Shown: one piece after another, positions 16,797 through 25,089 of the stretch | Numbering within the stretch: the stretch's first letter is position 1 | How the letters are laid out: every line of letters begins with the position of its first letter | Origin: an uncultured Bradyrhizobium sp. | Lineage (GTDB): Bacteria > Pseudomonadota > Alphaproteobacteria > Rhizobiales > Xanthobacteraceae | Assembly (NCBI RefSeq): GCF_947648125.1 | Contig: NZ_CANSMR010000023.1 | Location: 52,462-116,461 of the forward strand | DNA length: 64,000 nt | Direction of reading: 5' to 3' | Notes under the pieces: generated by a model | The model's input: only the letters and a program-made list of their open reading frames with translations | Databases searched by the model: none | Told to the model about the DNA's origin: nothing | Translations under genes and position numbers: made by a program

Positions 16797-18422
16797 TCAG
16801 CTCAGGCCGGCCGCGCGCGCCAGCGCCGCATCCAGTGCCGGCCGCGCCGCGTTCCGGAAGCGCGCCGCGACGTAACCGTCCGGCCGCAGCAGATAGGCGG
16901 TGCCGGGCTCGGCGTCGTAGCGCTTGCCGGCCAAGCCTTGCACGTCGACCAGGCCATTATCGCCGCCGATGCGGATGGTGCCGACGCCGTCAGGCACATC
17001 GGCAGCCGTGCCATTACCAAACTCCAGCAGCGTGAATCGCGTTCCCTGTCTGATGAAAACGTCGGTCAGATAGCTGGAACCGCCGCCCTGCTCGGTCACC
17101 GGCGCATCCAGCATCGAGGCGCCCGGCCGCGGGCCGCCGCGCCAGGCGTCGCGATCGCCGCTCGACAGCGGCGTGTCGTAGACCGACGGCACCGACAGCC
17201 GGCCGCCGTTGACCATGCGCTTGCCGAACTCGGTGTCCTTGGCAAGCGACAGCACGGCCTGACGCAACCGCGCCTCCTGCCGGGTCACCGGCGCCATGAA
17301 ATCGGTCGAGCGGGTGGACTCGCGGATGTTCTCATCCGCCGCCGCACTGCGCTCGATATGATAGCTCTCCAGCAGGCCTTCCGGCGAGAGCCGGCGCAGC
17401 ACCCGGTCGAGCTTCCAGGCCAGATTCTCGGCGTCCTCGAGCCCGGAATTGGCGCCGCGCGCGCCGAACGGCGAGACCTGGTGCGCGGAATCACCGGCAA
17501 AAATCACGCGGCCGTGGATGAACTTGGCCATCCGGCGGCACTGGAACTTGTAGAGCGATATCCATTCGAACTCGAACTTGTCATGCCCGAGCATGCGCTC
17601 GATCCGCGGCCGGACGTTCTCGGGCTGCTTCTCGGCCACCGGATCGGCATCCGGATTGAGCTGCAGATCGATCCGCCAGATATCGTCCGGCTGCTTGTGC
17701 AGCAGCGCCGAGCGTCCCGCGTGGAACGGCGGATCGAACCAGAACCAGCGTTCGGTCGGGAACGCCGCGGTCATCTTGACGTCGGCGATCAGGAACTGGT
17801 CCTCGAACACCTGGCCTGCAAAGTCCGCACCGACCATCTGCCGCAGCGAGGAACGGGCGCCGTCGCAAGCGACGACAAAGGAGGCATGCACCTGGTAGGA
17901 GCCTTCGGGGGTCGCGATGGTCAACGTGACGCCATCGTTGCGGCTTTCCAGCGCGATCACCTTGTTACGCCAGCGCAGATCGATTTCAGGCAACTGTTCG
18001 ACCCGGTCGACCAGATAGGCCTCGGCATAGAACTGCTGCAGGTTGATGAAGGCGGGCCGCTTGTGGCCCTCTTCAGGAAGCAGATTGAACTGGTAGAGCT
18101 GCGAGGCGCCGTGGAAGATCTTGCCGACGCTCCACACTACGCCCTTCTCGACCATGCGGTCGCCGACGCCGAGGCGATCCCAGAATTCCAGCGAGCGTTT
18201 CGAGAAGCAGATCGCGCGCGAGCCCTCGCCGATCCGGTCGGCATCGTCGAGCAGCACCACGCGCTGGCCGCGCTGCGCGAGGTCGATCGCGAGCGACAAT
18301 CCCACCGGCCCGGCGCCGACCACCACGACTGGATGCTCCGCGACGTTGGCGCCCGACCGCTCCTGGTCGGGATGACGGCGGTAGCCGAACTGGGTTTTGG
18401 CCTGTGCCGTATTGGCTGCCAT
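16797..18422 (-). CDS. FAD-dependent aromatic hydroxylase (PheA/TfdB/MhpA family)
   Basis: 541 residues of the class A flavoprotein monooxygenase family. The Rossmann motif VVVVGAGPVGLSLAIDLAQ is at residues 32-50. The FAD/NADH-linked DG motif is in VVACDGARSSLRQ. The GD motif is RVIFAGDSAHQVSPFGARG. A C-terminal thioredoxin-like domain follows, as in MhpA-type enzymes. It is first in the operon that also encodes DUF2783, MBL, hmgA and fahA, and is divergent from a MarR gene. An enzyme making homogentisate from 3-hydroxyphenylacetate (MhaA type) fits the context best; other hydroxylated aromatics cannot be excluded. The ATG at 18422 aligns with family starts. Confidence 0.88.
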   Translation of the reverse strand: MAANTAQAKTQFGYRRHPDQERSGANVAEHPVVVVGAGPVGLSLAIDLAQRGQRVVLLDDADRIGEGSRAICFSKRSLEFWDRLGVGDRMVEKGVVWSVGKIFHGASQLYQFNLLPEEGHKRPAFINLQQFYAEAYLVDRVEQLPEIDLRWRNKVIALESRNDGVTLTIATPEGSYQVHASFVVACDGARSSLRQMVGADFAGQVFEDQFLIADVKMTAAFPTERWFWFDPPFHAGRSALLHKQPDDIWRIDLQLNPDADPVAEKQPENVRPRIERMLGHDKFEFEWISLYKFQCRRMAKFIHGRVIFAGDSAHQVSPFGARGANSGLEDAENLAWKLDRVLRRLSPEGLLESYHIERSAAADENIRESTRSTDFMAPVTRQEARLRQAVLSLAKDTEFGKRMVNGGRLSVPSVYDTPLSSGDRDAWRGGPRPGASMLDAPVTEQGGGSSYLTDVFIRQGTRFTLLEFGNGTAADVPDGVGTIRIGGDNGLVDVQGLAGKRYDAEPGTAYLLRPDGYVAARFRNAARPALDAALARAAGLS

Positions 18423-18599
18423 TGCGTGACCCTGGATGTTCCCTGGCGCCGGCCCTTGTCTGTGGCTCGGACTGCGGCTTGTGTGACCGGCTGGCAACCA
18501 GCACCTTGCGAGCCGGCCGCGACCTTGCTAAATTAGTCTCACTTGCAACTATCTTAAACTCCCAGTCGGGCTCGCCGTCAACTCAAATTGGAGGAATTT

Positions 18600-19160
18600 T
18601 TGGCCAGGACCTCTGCAAGCCAGCCTCCGATGCGGCCGCGCAGCGCCGTGGAAGCGGACGCGCGCGACAACGTCGCGCCGACCAAGAAGCGCCTCGACCT
18701 CTTCCACTTCATGCCGTTCCGGCTGAACCGGCTGGCGGCCGAGGTGTCCTCGGCGCTGTCGAGCGAATATCAGGCACGCTACGGCCTCGATATTCCGGAA
18801 TGGCGTGTGCTCGCCACGCTGGGCTTCCGCAACGATCCCTGCAGCGCGCAATACATCGCGCATTGCACCCGCACGCACAAATCCACCATCAGCCGCGCAG
18901 TATCGGCGCTGATGGAGCGCGAGATCGTCGAGCGCGTCGAGAACGCCGACGACCGCCGCGAATTCCGCCTGCGACTGACGAAGAATGGCCAGGCGCTTTA
19001 TGAGGAGCTGATCCCGCGCCTGCTGCGCAAGGAGCAGGAGATCCTGTCCTGCCTATCCGCGCAGGAGCGTCGCGATCTCGGACGCCTGCTCGGCAAGGTC
19101 GAAACCAGCCTCGAGCTGGTACAGACCAGCGAAGAGGCCGACGCGAAGGACGTGTATTAG
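18600..19160 (+). CDS. MarR-family transcriptional regulator
   Basis: 186 residues. The winged HTH is recognisable: LDIPEWRVLATLG, then THKSTISRAVSALMEREIVERV and the wing NADDRREFRLRLT. The start is TTG at 18600, 4 nt after GGAGGA; a TTG four codons earlier lies on the Shine-Dalgarno itself. It is divergent from the FAD hydroxylase operon with about 180 nt between starts, the usual layout for a repressor released by an aromatic ligand. No clean palindrome is evident in the spacer. Regulation of the homogentisate operon is inferred from position. Confidence 0.9.
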   Translation: MARTSASQPPMRPRSAVEADARDNVAPTKKRLDLFHFMPFRLNRLAAEVSSALSSEYQARYGLDIPEWRVLATLGFRNDPCSAQYIAHCTRTHKSTISRAVSALMEREIVERVENADDRREFRLRLTKNGQALYEELIPRLLRKEQEILSCLSAQERRDLGRLLGKVETSLELVQTSEEADAKDVY

Positions 19161-19191
19161 CCGCGCACTCCGCTTTGGACACACACTCCGC

Positions 19192-19384
19192 TGTCGTCCT
19201 GGCGAAAGCCAGGACCCATACTCCGCGGCCGGTGTTGTGGACGGGACTCGTCGTTGCAGCGAGCCCAACAAAAGACATTTGTGGTTCTGGGTCCTGGCTT
19301 TCGCCAGGACGACGCTGGGGTTTGGCGCTCCGCTCTATCCCCTCGTCATTCCGGGGCGTGCGAAGCACGAGCCCGGAATGACGA
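19192..19384. repeat. REP-like pair plus CATTCCGGG-type inverted repeat
   Basis: A REP pair (GTCCTGGCGAAAGCCAGGACCCATA at 19196-19220, inverse at 19289-19313) is followed by TCATTCCGGGGCGTGCGAAG at 19346 and its inverse ending at 19382. It fills the 233-nt space between convergent genes and leaves no room for a further gene. Confidence 0.8.
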
Positions 19385-19393
19385 CGAAGGGTG

Positions 19394-20275
19394 TCACGCC
19401 CGATCGATATGCCTGGCGATAACCGGGAAATAATTATCCTTCGACCCCTTGTCGATCGCCTCCTGCAGCACCGTGCCGATCAGCTCCGCGCCGCGGATCC
19501 TGATGCCGGCATCGGCGGCGAGCTCCAGCGCGTAGGACAGATCCTTCAGTGCATATTCGGTCGAGAACGCGCGCTCGGGAAACACGCCGGGCACGATCGC
19601 CTTCATGCCGTGGTTGCGCAGCGCAAAGCTGTCGGCCGAGCCCTTCGACAGGGTTTCCAGCAGCAGCTTTGGATCGACGCCATTGTGCTTCGCCACCGCG
19701 ACGGCCTCAGCCAGCGCGTTCACCGTCTCGAACAGCACCATGTTGTTGAGGATCTTGGTCACCTGCCCCGCGCCGACATCGCCGCAATTGGTGACGTCGG
19801 TAGCAAAGCAGCGGATCAGGGGCTCGATCGCGGCATAGAGCGCGGGCACCGCACCGACCATCACGCTGAGCGTGCCGTCCTGCGCCGCCTGCCGCGTGCG
19901 CGCGATCGGCGCGTCGGCCCAGGCAGCGCCCTTGGCCTGCAGCTGCCCGGCAAAGTCGCGGGTCTGGCTGACTGAAGACGTGCCGAGATCGACCACGACC
20001 TGGCCGCTTCTGATGTTGTTCAGAATGCCGTCGCCCTCGAACACCGCGCGCACGTGCTTGGCGCTCGGCAGGCAGAGGAACAGCACGTCGCTCTGCTTGA
20101 TGACATCGGCGACCGAGCCGGCAATCTCGGCGCCGTCAGCACGCAGGCGCTGCAGCGGCTCAGTCGACAGGTCGAACACCACGACGCGCTTGCCGCTCTT
20201 CTTGACCAGGTTGCGGCAAATCGGCTCACCCATCACGCCGAGGCCGATGAATCCGAGAGTCTTGTATTCAGTCAT
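19394..20275 (-). CDS. 3-hydroxyisobutyrate dehydrogenase-family NAD(P) oxidoreductase
   Basis: 293 residues of the beta-hydroxyacid dehydrogenase family. The N-terminal Rossmann motif is GFIGLGVMGEPI and the catalytic Lys is in GAGQVTKILNN. The usual substrate signature DAPVSGG reads DAPIARTRQAAQDGTL, so the SGG is replaced and the hydroxyacid bound may differ from the classic ones. Relatives act on 3-hydroxyisobutyrate, tartronate semialdehyde or similar compounds. It is 62 nt downstream of the lactonase-like MBL gene on the same strand. ATG 20275 has only a weak AAGAAG Shine-Dalgarno. Confidence 0.88.
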   Translation of the reverse strand: MTEYKTLGFIGLGVMGEPICRNLVKKSGKRVVVFDLSTEPLQRLRADGAEIAGSVADVIKQSDVLFLCLPSAKHVRAVFEGDGILNNIRSGQVVVDLGTSSVSQTRDFAGQLQAKGAAWADAPIARTRQAAQDGTLSVMVGAVPALYAAIEPLIRCFATDVTNCGDVGAGQVTKILNNMVLFETVNALAEAVAVAKHNGVDPKLLLETLSKGSADSFALRNHGMKAIVPGVFPERAFSTEYALKDLSYALELAADAGIRIRGAELIGTVLQEAIDKGSKDNYFPVIARHIDRA

Positions 20276-20317
20276 ATCGCTTCTTCTTTTTGACGCTTCT
20301 TGAGGTGTTGTGGATAC

Positions 20318-20338
20318 GCCTCGCCCGATCGGCGAGGC
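20318..20338 (-). terminator. Hairpin after the MBL gene stop codon
   Basis: An 8-bp perfect stem GCCTCGCC / GGCGAGGC with a 5-nt loop abuts the MBL stop codon on the minus strand. No T-run follows, so it may trim or protect the mRNA between the two genes and not end it. Confidence 0.35.
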
Positions 20339-21144
20339 TATTTCGCGAACGATCGCGACGGCGCCAGATGCAGCGCGAACGCATCGACCTTGTCGCTGGC
20401 ACGCGGATAGATCTCGCTGACGATCGGATCGTGACCAGGGATGAAGCGGTCGGGATGGCCGGCGAGCCGCTCGACGGTCTCCCAGCCCTGCGCCATGTCG
20501 CCGACATTGTAGACGATCGGGAACGGGCTCTTCTTGTGCAGGTTGGCATAATAATGCGCGGCGTCCGACGCCAGCACGACCGGACCGCGCGCGGTCTCGA
20601 CCCGCACCACCTGCAGGCCGTCGGAATGACCGCCGACGCGATGCACGGTGACGCCGGGCGCGATCTCGCCGTCGCCGGAATGGAAGGTGACGCGCTCGCC
20701 ATAGACGTGCCGGATCATCTGGGTGACGTGTTCAATGGAGAACGGATGGCGCAGCATGCCGTTGCACATGCAGCGGCCGGTCGCGTAGCTCATCTCGCGT
20801 TCCTGCAGATGGAATTTGGCATTCGGGAAGCGATCCAGATTGCCGGCATGGTCATAGTGCAGATGGGTCACGATGACGTCGCGGATCGCATCGGCGCTGA
20901 CGCCGAAGCCGGCGAGCGCATCGACCGGGTTGAGCGTCAGCTTGCGGGCGCGCGCCTTGGCCTCCTCGGCGTTGAAGCCGGTGTCAACCAGGATGTCGCG
21001 GCCGTGGCCGCGGATCAGCCAGACGAAATAGTCGAGATCCTGCGCCGTGGTGTCGTGCGGATCGGGCAGCAGGAAGTTGAGGTGGGGCGTGCGCGGCGAC
21101 ATCGTCGCATAGCGCAGGGCGTAGATCTCGTAGGCGTTTCCCAT
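20338..21144 (-). CDS. MBL-fold N-acyl homoserine lactonase-family protein
   Basis: 268 residues. The intact metal motif THLHYDHAGN (H94, H96, D98, H99) and the later GGHSDGLQ, LASDAAHYY and PGHDP segments match the AttM/AiiB-type lactonase family. These enzymes open lactone rings, including quorum-sensing acyl-homoserine lactones, but many family members have other substrates. The start is ATG at 21144; the 57 residues upstream in frame are not family-like. It precedes a beta-hydroxyacid dehydrogenase, which could mean both handle one lactone/hydroxyacid pathway. Confidence 0.87.
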   Translation of the reverse strand: MGNAYEIYALRYATMSPRTPHLNFLLPDPHDTTAQDLDYFVWLIRGHGRDILVDTGFNAEEAKARARKLTLNPVDALAGFGVSADAIRDVIVTHLHYDHAGNLDRFPNAKFHLQEREMSYATGRCMCNGMLRHPFSIEHVTQMIRHVYGERVTFHSGDGEIAPGVTVHRVGGHSDGLQVVRVETARGPVVLASDAAHYYANLHKKSPFPIVYNVGDMAQGWETVERLAGHPDRFIPGHDPIVSEIYPRASDKVDAFALHLAPSRSFAK

Positions 21145-21515
21145 CGGTTTCGCTCTTGTTTGCAGTCTTGTTGAATGGCTTGCCGTCCCGAACACAAAGC
21201 CATCGCCTCGCGCAAAGGTCAAACCGCGCGGCGTGCAACGAGCGCATGACAGGGCAGCCCAAGCCACTGTGAGTGCAATCACATTATCGGCTCTAAGGAA
21301 CCAGCACCATGCCACGACGGCGATGGCCGCCGTGACCGCATGCTGTTGCAGTGCGGCTTAATGATCGTCACCGGGATAAACGATGCTGCCGCAAGTCGTT
21401 GACGGGGGTTTAGCCGTGGTTTGATAATGCGATTTCGCTAGAGTAAGGTCCTCGGGGCGCAGGCTGGAAGCGGCGCCATCTCATTGCAATGCCGCGATCT
21501 GGATTTGCCGCGATT
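21145..21515. other. Divergent intergenic region before the caspase-fold gene
   Basis: 370 nt without a supported gene. The right part holds the sigma-70-like promoter at 21399-21428. The left part must contain the promoter of the leftward MBL gene, which I cannot pinpoint. Confidence 0.45.
21399..21428 (+). promoter_or_regulatory. Candidate sigma-70-type promoter
   Basis: TTGACG (21399-21404), an 18-nt spacer and GATAAT (21423-21428) lie about 88 nt upstream of the caspase-fold ATG at 21516. Both hexamers are close to consensus, with a spacer one base longer than optimal. Confidence 0.5.
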
Positions 21516-23126
21516 ATGAAAATCCGCCTTGCCTTGCTCGCCACGCTGATTTTTTCAATCGCGTCGCCGACCCTGTCCTTCGCCGCCGGCGATCGTTTCG
21601 CGCTGGTCATCGGCAACGCCAAATATCCCGACGCTGACGCGCCGCTGAAGGAGCCGGTCAACGACGCGCGTGACGTCGCCGACGAGCTCAAGCGCGACGG
21701 CTTCACCGTCGAGGTCGGCGAGAACCTGACCGGCGACGGCATGCGCCGCGCCTTCGACCGGCTCTATGGCAAGATCAAGCCGGGCTCGGTCGCGCTGATC
21801 TTCTTCTCGGGTTACGGCATCCAGTCGAACCGGCAGAGCTACATGATCCCGATCGATGCCCAGATCTGGGCCGAGGCCGATGTCCGCCGCGACGGCTTCA
21901 GCCTCGAGACCGTGCTCGGCGAGATCAACAGCCGCGGCGCCGGGGTGAAGATCGCCCTGGTCGACGCCTCCAGGCGCAACCCGTTCGAGCGCCGCTTCCG
22001 CAGCTTCTCGGCGGGGCTTGCCCCGGTGATCGCACCCAACGGAACGCTGGTGATGTATTCGGCCGCACTGTCGTCCGTGGTCTCGGACAATGGCAGCGAC
22101 CGCAGCCTGTTCGTGCGGGAACTGCTGAAGGAGATCCGCACCCCCGACCTGATGGCGGAGGAAACGCTGAACCGCACCCGCGTCGGCGTCACCCGCGCCT
22201 CGCGGCAGGAACAGGTGCCGTGGATCTCGTCGTCGCTGGCCGAGGATTTCTCGTTCATTCCAGCCGGCGCAGCCACTCCAAGCGGCGCAGCCACGCAAAG
22301 CGGCGCAGCCACTCCAAGCGGCGCGCCGGGACCGTCGAGCGCTGCGCCCGCGCCGGCCGCATCGCCGTCGCCCGAGGTGGCAACGGCACCGCCGGTCTCG
22401 CCGCCGGCGCCGCCAGCCCCGCCCGCCGCAACGCCGAAGCCGACGCCGACGCCTCCGGCGGCAACCGCGCCGACGCCACCACCCGCGCCGCCGAAGCCAG
22501 CCGTCGCGACAGCACCGGCGGCACCACCGCCTCCGCCAAAAGCGCCCGAGATCGCGCTGCCGCCACCCGCGCCTCCGCCGCCGGTGGTGATCCAGCCCAC
22601 ACCGGCTCCGAGCAATTCGCCCGTGCTCGCCGATGATCCGACGATCAAGAGCCTGAACGAAAAGCTCGACAAGAACCCGGATGACGCGGCTGCGCTGTAT
22701 CGCCGCGGCCAGGTCTTTGCCAGCAAGGGCGCCTACGACCTCGCGGTCAAGGACTTCACCAATTCGCTGCGGCTGAACCCGAAGGACGTCGAGGCCTATA
22801 ACAACCGCTGCTGGGTCCGCACCGTGATCGGCGACCTGCAGGCGGCCCTCAAGGACTGCAACGAAGCGTTGCGGCTGCGCCCGAATTTCGTCGATGCGCT
22901 CGACAGCCGCGGCCTGATGAACCTGAAGGGCGGGCAGAACAAGAACGCGATCGCCGATTTCGACGCCGCGCTGAAGATCAACCCGCGGCTGACCTCGTCG
23001 CTGTACGGGCGCGGCCTGGCCAAGAAGCGCAACGGCGCGGTCGCGGAAGGCGATCTCGACATCGCCAACGCCAAGGCGATGGACCCGAATATCGTCAAGG
23101 AATTCGCCGACTACGGCGTGCAATGA
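21516..23126 (+). CDS. Caspase-fold protein with Tyr-Ser pseudo-dyad, Pro-rich linker and TPR repeats
   Basis: 536 residues. A signal peptide (1-24) is followed by a peptidase C14 caspase-like domain (about 26-240). The catalytic His of the GHG motif is Y100 in FFSGYGIQ and the catalytic Cys of the DACR motif is S152 in DASRRNP, so ordinary cysteine protease activity is unlikely. Tyr-Ser dyads have been reported in surveys of prokaryotic metacaspases. A Pro/Ala-rich linker (about 245-375) begins with three 18-bp DNA repeats (22266-22319). Four TPR units (about 385-520) end the protein. It is probably periplasmic, with the TPRs binding a partner. The first nine in-frame residues upstream of 21516 are not needed. 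A paralogue lies at 44697-45551. Confidence 0.88.
   Translation: MKIRLALLATLIFSIASPTLSFAAGDRFALVIGNAKYPDADAPLKEPVNDARDVADELKRDGFTVEVGENLTGDGMRRAFDRLYGKIKPGSVALIFFSGYGIQSNRQSYMIPIDAQIWAEADVRRDGFSLETVLGEINSRGAGVKIALVDASRRNPFERRFRSFSAGLAPVIAPNGTLVMYSAALSSVVSDNGSDRSLFVRELLKEIRTPDLMAEETLNRTRVGVTRASRQEQVPWISSSLAEDFSFIPAGAATPSGAATQSGAATPSGAPGPSSAAPAPAASPSPEVATAPPVSPPAPPAPPAATPKPTPTPPAATAPTPPPAPPKPAVATAPAAPPPPPKAPEIALPPPAPPPPVVIQPTPAPSNSPVLADDPTIKSLNEKLDKNPDDAAALYRRGQVFASKGAYDLAVKDFTNSLRLNPKDVEAYNNRCWVRTVIGDLQAALKDCNEALRLRPNFVDALDSRGLMNLKGGQNKNAIADFDAALKINPRLTSSLYGRGLAKKRNGAVAEGDLDIANAKAMDPNIVKEFADYGVQ
22266..22319 (+). repeat. Three tandem 18-bp coding repeats
   Basis: Three copies of GGCGCAGCCACTCCAAGC (the second differs at two bases) encode GAATPS-type units at the start of the Pro-rich linker of the caspase-fold protein. 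Copy number may vary between strains by slippage. Confidence 0.85.
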
Positions 23127-23266
23127 CAACAGGCCGAGACCCGCCCGCGGCTCGAACCGCGGATGGAATTGCGCGACTAATCAGAGGGTGCGTGCCGGGC
23201 AGCGATGCCCGCGATCAATCTGAAGCGTTGCATGGAACCGCGCCAGCCGGCGCAGGAGGGACCGAA

Positions 23267-23914
23267 ATGTTCAAGCCGTCGGCAAGGGCCGCGATCCTTT
23301 CAATCGTAACCGTCGGCGCCGTGCTGTCGTTCGGCATGGCGGCCGCCTGCGCTGGTGACGTGACCGAGGACCAGATCATCAAGGCGCTGACGCCCGAGAA
23401 GAAACCGCTGACCCGCGGCCTTTCGGCCGGCCCGCAGACCTCGCCCGGGCTGAATGCCGACCAGGCCAAATTCGTGCAGAGCGTCCGTGGCCGCGCCACC
23501 CGCTCGCTGTCCTCGGCTGAGCGCGAGGAAATCGCGACCATCGTCCAGGACAAGCCGAAGATCGATCTCGAGATCAACTTCGATTACAACTCCGCCGACA
23601 TCAGCGCCAAGTCGCTGCCGTCGGTGCAAGCGCTCGGCCGCGCCCTGACCAATCAGGACCTGAAGGGCTCGACCTTCGTGGTCGCCGGCCACACCGACGC
23701 CGCCGGTGGTGAGGACTACAATCAGGGCCTGTCGGAGCGCCGTGCCGACGCCATCAAGCGCTATCTGGTCGACAAATATGGCATCAACGGCACCGATCTC
23801 GTCACCGTCGGCTATGGCAAGAGCAAGCTGAAGGACCCGAGCCACCCGATGGCGGACGTCAACCGGCGCGTGCAGGTCGTGAACGTCGAAAACAAGGACA
23901 CCGCCTCCAAGTGA
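23267..23914 (+). CDS. OmpA-family peptidoglycan-binding protein
   Basis: 215 residues from ATG 23267, preceded by AGGAGGG at 7 nt; 48 upstream in-frame residues are not plausible. The signal peptide ends near AAACAGD, whose Cys position could allow a lipoprotein, although the lipobox is imperfect. The C-terminal OmpA domain (about 105-210) has IDLEINFDYNSADI, VVAGHTDAAGGEDYNQ and the SERRADAIKRYLV segment, which in this family grips the peptidoglycan stem. It lies 140 nt after the caspase-fold gene, same strand, and is followed by a terminator, so the two may form one unit anchoring a complex to the cell wall. Confidence 0.88.
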   Translation: MFKPSARAAILSIVTVGAVLSFGMAAACAGDVTEDQIIKALTPEKKPLTRGLSAGPQTSPGLNADQAKFVQSVRGRATRSLSSAEREEIATIVQDKPKIDLEINFDYNSADISAKSLPSVQALGRALTNQDLKGSTFVVAGHTDAAGGEDYNQGLSERRADAIKRYLVDKYGINGTDLVTVGYGKSKLKDPSHPMADVNRRVQVVNVENKDTASK

Positions 23915-23947
23915 TGGGCGGTGGCGTGGCTCCTTTTTAAGGTTACA

Positions 23948-23982
23948 ATGCGTCCCGCACCCCGGCGGGGCGCATTTGCTTT
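23948..23982 (+). terminator. Putative terminator after the OmpA-family gene
   Basis: An 11-bp stem with one G-T pair (ATGCGTCCCGC / GCGGGGCGCAT) and a 6-nt loop is followed by TTGCTTT. It begins 33 nt after the OmpA stop and separates that gene from the RND adaptor. Confidence 0.6.
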
Positions 23983-24158
23983 GGGGCGAATGCCCAAAGC
24001 GGCCACAGGTGACCCGCCTCACATGACGTCAGGGCATGATCCGGAACAATGGACCCCGGCCTTTCCGATGCCCACACACTACGACGGCGAGATGAGACTT
24101 CGACGAGCGCCCAAGACAATCCCTGTCGATACGCGCCAAGTTCTGGATTGATCAGGCG

Positions 24159-25076
24159 ATGAATTTCTCCCAGTACCTCAAGCCTGCGCTCGGCACGGTG
24201 GTTTTCCTCGCGCTGGCTGTCGCCTATTACGCGTTCGAGCACCGCTCCCATCCGGAGGAGAAGGAGACGCCGGGCCAGGCGCTGGTCGTGGTGACGAAGT
24301 CGACCAATGCCTGCTTCTCCGACATGGTCCGCGTCACCGGCTTTATCGTGCCGCGCCGCGAGGCGCAGGTGAATGTCGACCAGGACGGCTCCAAGGTCAC
24401 CGACGTGCTGGTCCGCGAGGGTGACACCGTGACCGAGAACCAGGAACTGGCGCGGCTGACCCCGCCGCCGCAGCAGGCGGCGCAGGGCAATGCCAAGCCG
24501 GTCGTGCTGCGCGCGCCGGCCGCCGGCCTTGTCACCGAGGTGCGCACCGCGCCCGGCGCCCCGGCTTCGCCGCAGGCGCCGCCAATGTTCAAGATCTCCG
24601 TTAACAACGAGATCGAGCTCGACGCCGAGGTGCCGGGCTTCCAGCTCCTGAAGCTCAATCCCGGCGCCAATGTCCGGATCAGCCGCGACGACGCGCCCGA
24701 CATCGTCGGGAAGGTCCGCCAGATCTCGCCGCAGATCGATCGCGCTACCCAGCTCGGGCACGTCCGCATCACCATCAACAACAATCCGACGCTGAAGGTC
24801 GGCATGTTCGCGCGCGCCAATATCGACGCCAAGCGCTCCTGCGGCGTCGCGGTGCCGCGCACCGCGATCGACCGCCTGACCTTGCAGGTCGTGAAGGGCA
24901 ATACGGTCGAGACCCGCAGGGTGCGCGTCGGGCTGACCTCCGACACCTCGACCGAAATCCTAGAAGGCCTCGACGTCGGCGAAATCGTCGTGGCCGATGC
25001 TGGCACCTCGCTGCATGACGGCGACCAGATCAAGACCATGTTCGCCGACGAACTCGATCGCACGCGATCACGCTAA
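24159..25076 (+). CDS. RND efflux periplasmic adaptor (HlyD/membrane-fusion family)
   Basis: 305 residues. A single N-terminal hydrophobic segment (about 8-26) anchors it in the inner membrane. The barrel-sandwich (lipoyl-like) halves follow at about 60-110 (VTGFIVPRREAQVNV, VREGDTVTENQELARL) and around 120-140. A beta-barrel and membrane-proximal domain are at 150-300 (CGVAVPRTAIDRL). The usual long alpha-hairpin is essentially absent, so this is a short adaptor. It sits 13 nt before the RND pump and the pair is surely co-expressed. It is clearly paralogous to the adaptor at 43616-44527, sharing SCGVAVP and NTVETRRVRVGL-like blocks. Confidence 0.88.
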   Translation: MNFSQYLKPALGTVVFLALAVAYYAFEHRSHPEEKETPGQALVVVTKSTNACFSDMVRVTGFIVPRREAQVNVDQDGSKVTDVLVREGDTVTENQELARLTPPPQQAAQGNAKPVVLRAPAAGLVTEVRTAPGAPASPQAPPMFKISVNNEIELDAEVPGFQLLKLNPGANVRISRDDAPDIVGKVRQISPQIDRATQLGHVRITINNNPTLKVGMFARANIDAKRSCGVAVPRTAIDRLTLQVVKGNTVETRRVRVGLTSDTSTEILEGLDVGEIVVADAGTSLHDGDQIKTMFADELDRTRSR

Positions 25077-25089
25077 TTCGGGCACGCTC

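Noticed and set aside
21516-23126. Active bacterial metacaspase
   Set aside because: Both catalytic residues are replaced (His to Tyr, Cys to Ser), so standard cysteine protease activity is unlikely.
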